This document shows, one piece after another, positions 6,236 through 7,821 of a stretch of DNA of 7,821 bases. This DNA is from Puniceicoccales bacterium (GTDB lineage: Bacteria > Verrucomicrobiota > Verrucomicrobiia > Opitutales > JAIRKQ01). Positions within the stretch are counted from its first letter, which is position 1; the number at the start of each line of letters is the position of its first letter. Position numbers and translations under genes: made by a program. Location: positions 1-7,821 of the forward strand of contig JAIRMI010000081.1 in the NCBI GenBank assembly GCA_031258795.1, written 5' to 3'. Under the pieces are notes generated by a model that was given only the letters and a program-made list of their open reading frames with translations, had not been told where the DNA came from and did not search any database.

Positions 6236-7708
6236 ATGATTGAAGAGATATTTTTTAAATCCGCCCACGAGTTATCCGCAATGCTTAGTAGGCGTGAAGT
6301 TTCCTCCGTGGAGCTAACGAAGGCTATTATCGAGCGAACGAAGCAACTCGACTCCAAAATTGGGTCATTTTTGTCCTTCGATGAAGGTAAAACTTTAAAG
6401 GAAGCGGCAGAATCCGATGCCAGGCGGAAAAGGGGAGGTGGCGGTGCATTGAGTCCGTTAGATGGAATTCCCGTCAGCCTAAAGGACCTTGTTGCCGAAA
6501 AGGGCCAACCGTTGACCTGTGGCAGCAAGATTCTTGAAAATTTCATTTCCCCCTACGATGCAACGGTGACCGAGCGCTTACGCGGAGCTGGCTGCGTTCT
6601 CTGGGGGCGCCTTAATATGGATGAGTTTGCCATGGGCTCTTCCAGCGAAAACTCAGCTTACAGGGCTGTTTTCAATCCGTGGAATATTAATTATGTACCG
6701 GGAGGGAGCAGTGGAGGAAGTGCTGCGTCTGTGGCAGCAGGGGAGACGATTCTTGCCCTTGGCAGCGACACGGGCGGGTCGATCCGCCAGCCCGCTGCAT
6801 TTTGTGGCATATGCGGGTTAAAGCCATCCTATGGTGCCGTCAGCCGCTACGGTCTCGTCGCATTTGCCAGTTCCCTCGATCAAATCGGGCCAATGGGGCG
6901 CTCTGTGGAAGATATAGCTTCGCTTTTCCAGGTGATAGCAGGAACTGACAAAAAAGATTCATCCACTTTCCATTTCAAAAAACCGGACTATCTTGGAGAG
7001 CTGCCAAAATTTCAGTTTCTACAAAAGCTGGGCGTGCCAGTGGAATATTTTCAGGATGGCCTGGACCCCGAAGTCCGAGCCGCCCTTGAACGGGCCATAG
7101 AGTTTTACCGGTCGGCTGGCCATGAGGTGGTGGAGGTGTCCCTGGAGATGACAAAGTATGTCATGCCGGCTTACTATGTCATTTCTACCGCTGAAGCCTC
7201 GTCAAATCTCGCCCGCTTCGACGGGATCCGATACGGCTTTCGTTCAAAGGCTGCTAAGAACGCAATTGACATATACTCCAAGACGCGAGGCGAAGGATTT
7301 GGCGAAGAAGTTAAGCGCAGAATCATGCTCGGCACATACGTTTTGAGCAGTGAAAATTTCGAATCATACTACCGCCATGCACAAAAAGTCAGAACATTGA
7401 TAAGGGACGATTTTATGCGCGCCATGGAAGGTGTTAGTGCCCTGATAGCTCCAACCACTCCGACCGTAGCCTTCGAGCTTGGTAAGAAAAAGCTTGATCC
7501 GCTGCAGATGTATCTGTGCGACATATTTACCGTACAAGCCAACATGGTGGGAACCTGTGCCATCTCCATCCCCTGCGGAATGTCGAGCACAAACCTGCCC
7601 ATAGGGATGCAAATCCTGGGCAAGCCGTTCAAGGAGCAGGAAATTCTCTCCCTCGCCTATGAATTTGAATCCGCACATGGATACAAGGATTTGCACCCAA
7701 ATATTTAA
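6236..7708 (+). CDS. gatA: Glutamyl/aspartyl-tRNA(Gln/Asn) amidotransferase subunit A (glutaminase)
   Basis: GatA releases ammonia from glutamine, which is channelled to GatB for amidation of the mischarged tRNA. At 490 residues it is full length and belongs to the amidase-signature family. The Ser-cisSer-Lys triad is intact: Lys83 in VSLKD, cis-Ser158 in PGGSSGGSA, and nucleophile Ser182 in GSDTGGSIRQPA. Spacing between these residues equals that of characterised GatA enzymes. Other family blocks include DGIPVSLKD (76-84), GRLNMDEFAMGSS (124-136), GRSVEDIA (221-228), RRIMLGTYVLSS (361-372), APTTPT (405-410) and MYLCDIFT (425-432). The ATG is preceded by AAGTAGG at 6222-6228, seven bases away. 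It sits 24 bases after gatC and 38 bases before a tRNA-Gln gene, its expected substrate. No terminator is seen between gatA and the tRNA. Confidence 0.97.
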   Translation: MIEEIFFKSAHELSAMLSRREVSSVELTKAIIERTKQLDSKIGSFLSFDEGKTLKEAAESDARRKRGGGGALSPLDGIPVSLKDLVAEKGQPLTCGSKILENFISPYDATVTERLRGAGCVLWGRLNMDEFAMGSSSENSAYRAVFNPWNINYVPGGSSGGSAASVAAGETILALGSDTGGSIRQPAAFCGICGLKPSYGAVSRYGLVAFASSLDQIGPMGRSVEDIASLFQVIAGTDKKDSSTFHFKKPDYLGELPKFQFLQKLGVPVEYFQDGLDPEVRAALERAIEFYRSAGHEVVEVSLEMTKYVMPAYYVISTAEASSNLARFDGIRYGFRSKAAKNAIDIYSKTRGEGFGEEVKRRIMLGTYVLSSENFESYYRHAQKVRTLIRDDFMRAMEGVSALIAPTTPTVAFELGKKKLDPLQMYLCDIFTVQANMVGTCAISIPCGMSSTNLPIGMQILGKPFKEQEILSLAYEFESAHGYKDLHPNI

Positions 7709-7746
7709 CTTGAAAATTTCCTTAGCCACAGCATGTTGGGGCCAAT

Positions 7747-7820
7747 TGCCTGGTGGTGTAATGGTAGCACAACGGATTCTGGCTCCGTTTGTTTAGGTTC
7801 GATCCCTAACCGGGCAGCCA
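7747..7820 (+). tRNA. tRNA-Gln (anticodon CTG)
   Basis: All four arms fold. The acceptor stem pairs TGCCTGG (7747-7753) with CCGGGCA (7810-7816), with one T-G wobble. The D stem is GTGT/GCAC (7756-7759, 7767-7770) around a GG-containing loop. The anticodon stem is ACGGA/TCCGT (7772-7776, 7784-7788) with loop TTCTGGC. The T stem is TTAGG/CCTAA (7793-7797, 7805-7809) with loop TTCGATC. The anticodon CTG at 7779-7781 reads the glutamine codon CAG. Discriminator G73 and encoded CCA (7817-7820) follow. The first pair is U1-A72, a mark of bacterial tRNA-Gln used by GatCAB. Position 37 is G rather than the common A. A possible -35 TTGAAA (7710-7715) has only a weak -10 partner (CATGTT, 7732-7737), so it may instead be processed from the gatA transcript. 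Confidence 0.95.
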
Positions 7821-7821
7821 A

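Noticed and set aside
7364..7729. Minus-strand frames antisense to the 3' end of gatA
   Set aside because: They mirror a highly conserved gatA coding sequence and resemble no protein I recognise. Similar antisense frames inside pheT and the fusion gene were dismissed for the same reason.
7709..7746. Possible dedicated promoter for the tRNA-Gln
   Set aside because: TTGAAA at 7710-7715 has only a three-of-six match to a -10 box at usable spacing (CATGTT at 7732-7737), so it is not listed as a promoter.

Overview
The window reads as a chromosomal segment of a Gram-negative bacterium. Two regions of lipopolysaccharide (LPS) and lipid A assembly genes sit beside a translation operon, and the left edge carries decayed insertion-sequence debris. 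The presence of heptosyltransferases and a lipid A-type acyltransferase is the evidence for an outer membrane with LPS. The style of PheT (for example the GMMCSGREL stretch) and the acyltransferase-heptosyltransferase fusion suggest to me the Verrucomicrobiota (Opitutae/Puniceicoccales-like). That is an impression from memory, not a demonstrated placement. Base composition looks moderate by eye, and coding density right of position 526 is very high.

Layout. Positions 1-383 hold three head-to-tail copies (period about 130 bp) of only the last ~42 codons of an IS630-family transposase, each damaged or orphaned. Positions 384-525 hold nothing I can identify. On the minus strand, 2472-526 encodes one 648-residue protein fusing an LpxL/HtrB-type lipid A acyltransferase to a WaaF-type ADP-heptose:LPS heptosyltransferase. 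A 72-bp divergent intergenic region separates it from a plus-strand series: a WaaC-like heptosyltransferase (2545-3468), pheT (3495-5912), gatC (5909-6211), gatA (6236-7708) and a tRNA-Gln with anticodon CUG (7747-7820). Gaps in this series are -4 to 38 nt and no terminator is visible, so it could be one transcription unit.

How the genes fit together. The fusion protein and WaaC would act at the cytoplasmic face of the inner membrane, adding a secondary acyl chain to lipid A and the first heptoses to the inner core. PheT is the beta subunit of phenylalanyl-tRNA synthetase; its partner pheS is not in the window. GatC and GatA are two of three subunits of the GatCAB amidotransferase, which converts Glu-tRNA(Gln) to Gln-tRNA(Gln). 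The tRNA-Gln just downstream, with the U1-A72 pair GatCAB recognises, is a likely substrate encoded beside its enzyme. gatB is not in the window.

I did not find a clearly new multi-gene system. The items most worth a second look are the lipid A acyltransferase-heptosyltransferase fusion, the triplicated transposase tail whose copies differ mainly at synonymous sites, the gatCA/tRNA-Gln linkage with G37 next to the anticodon, and the unusual start regions of the divergent LPS genes.
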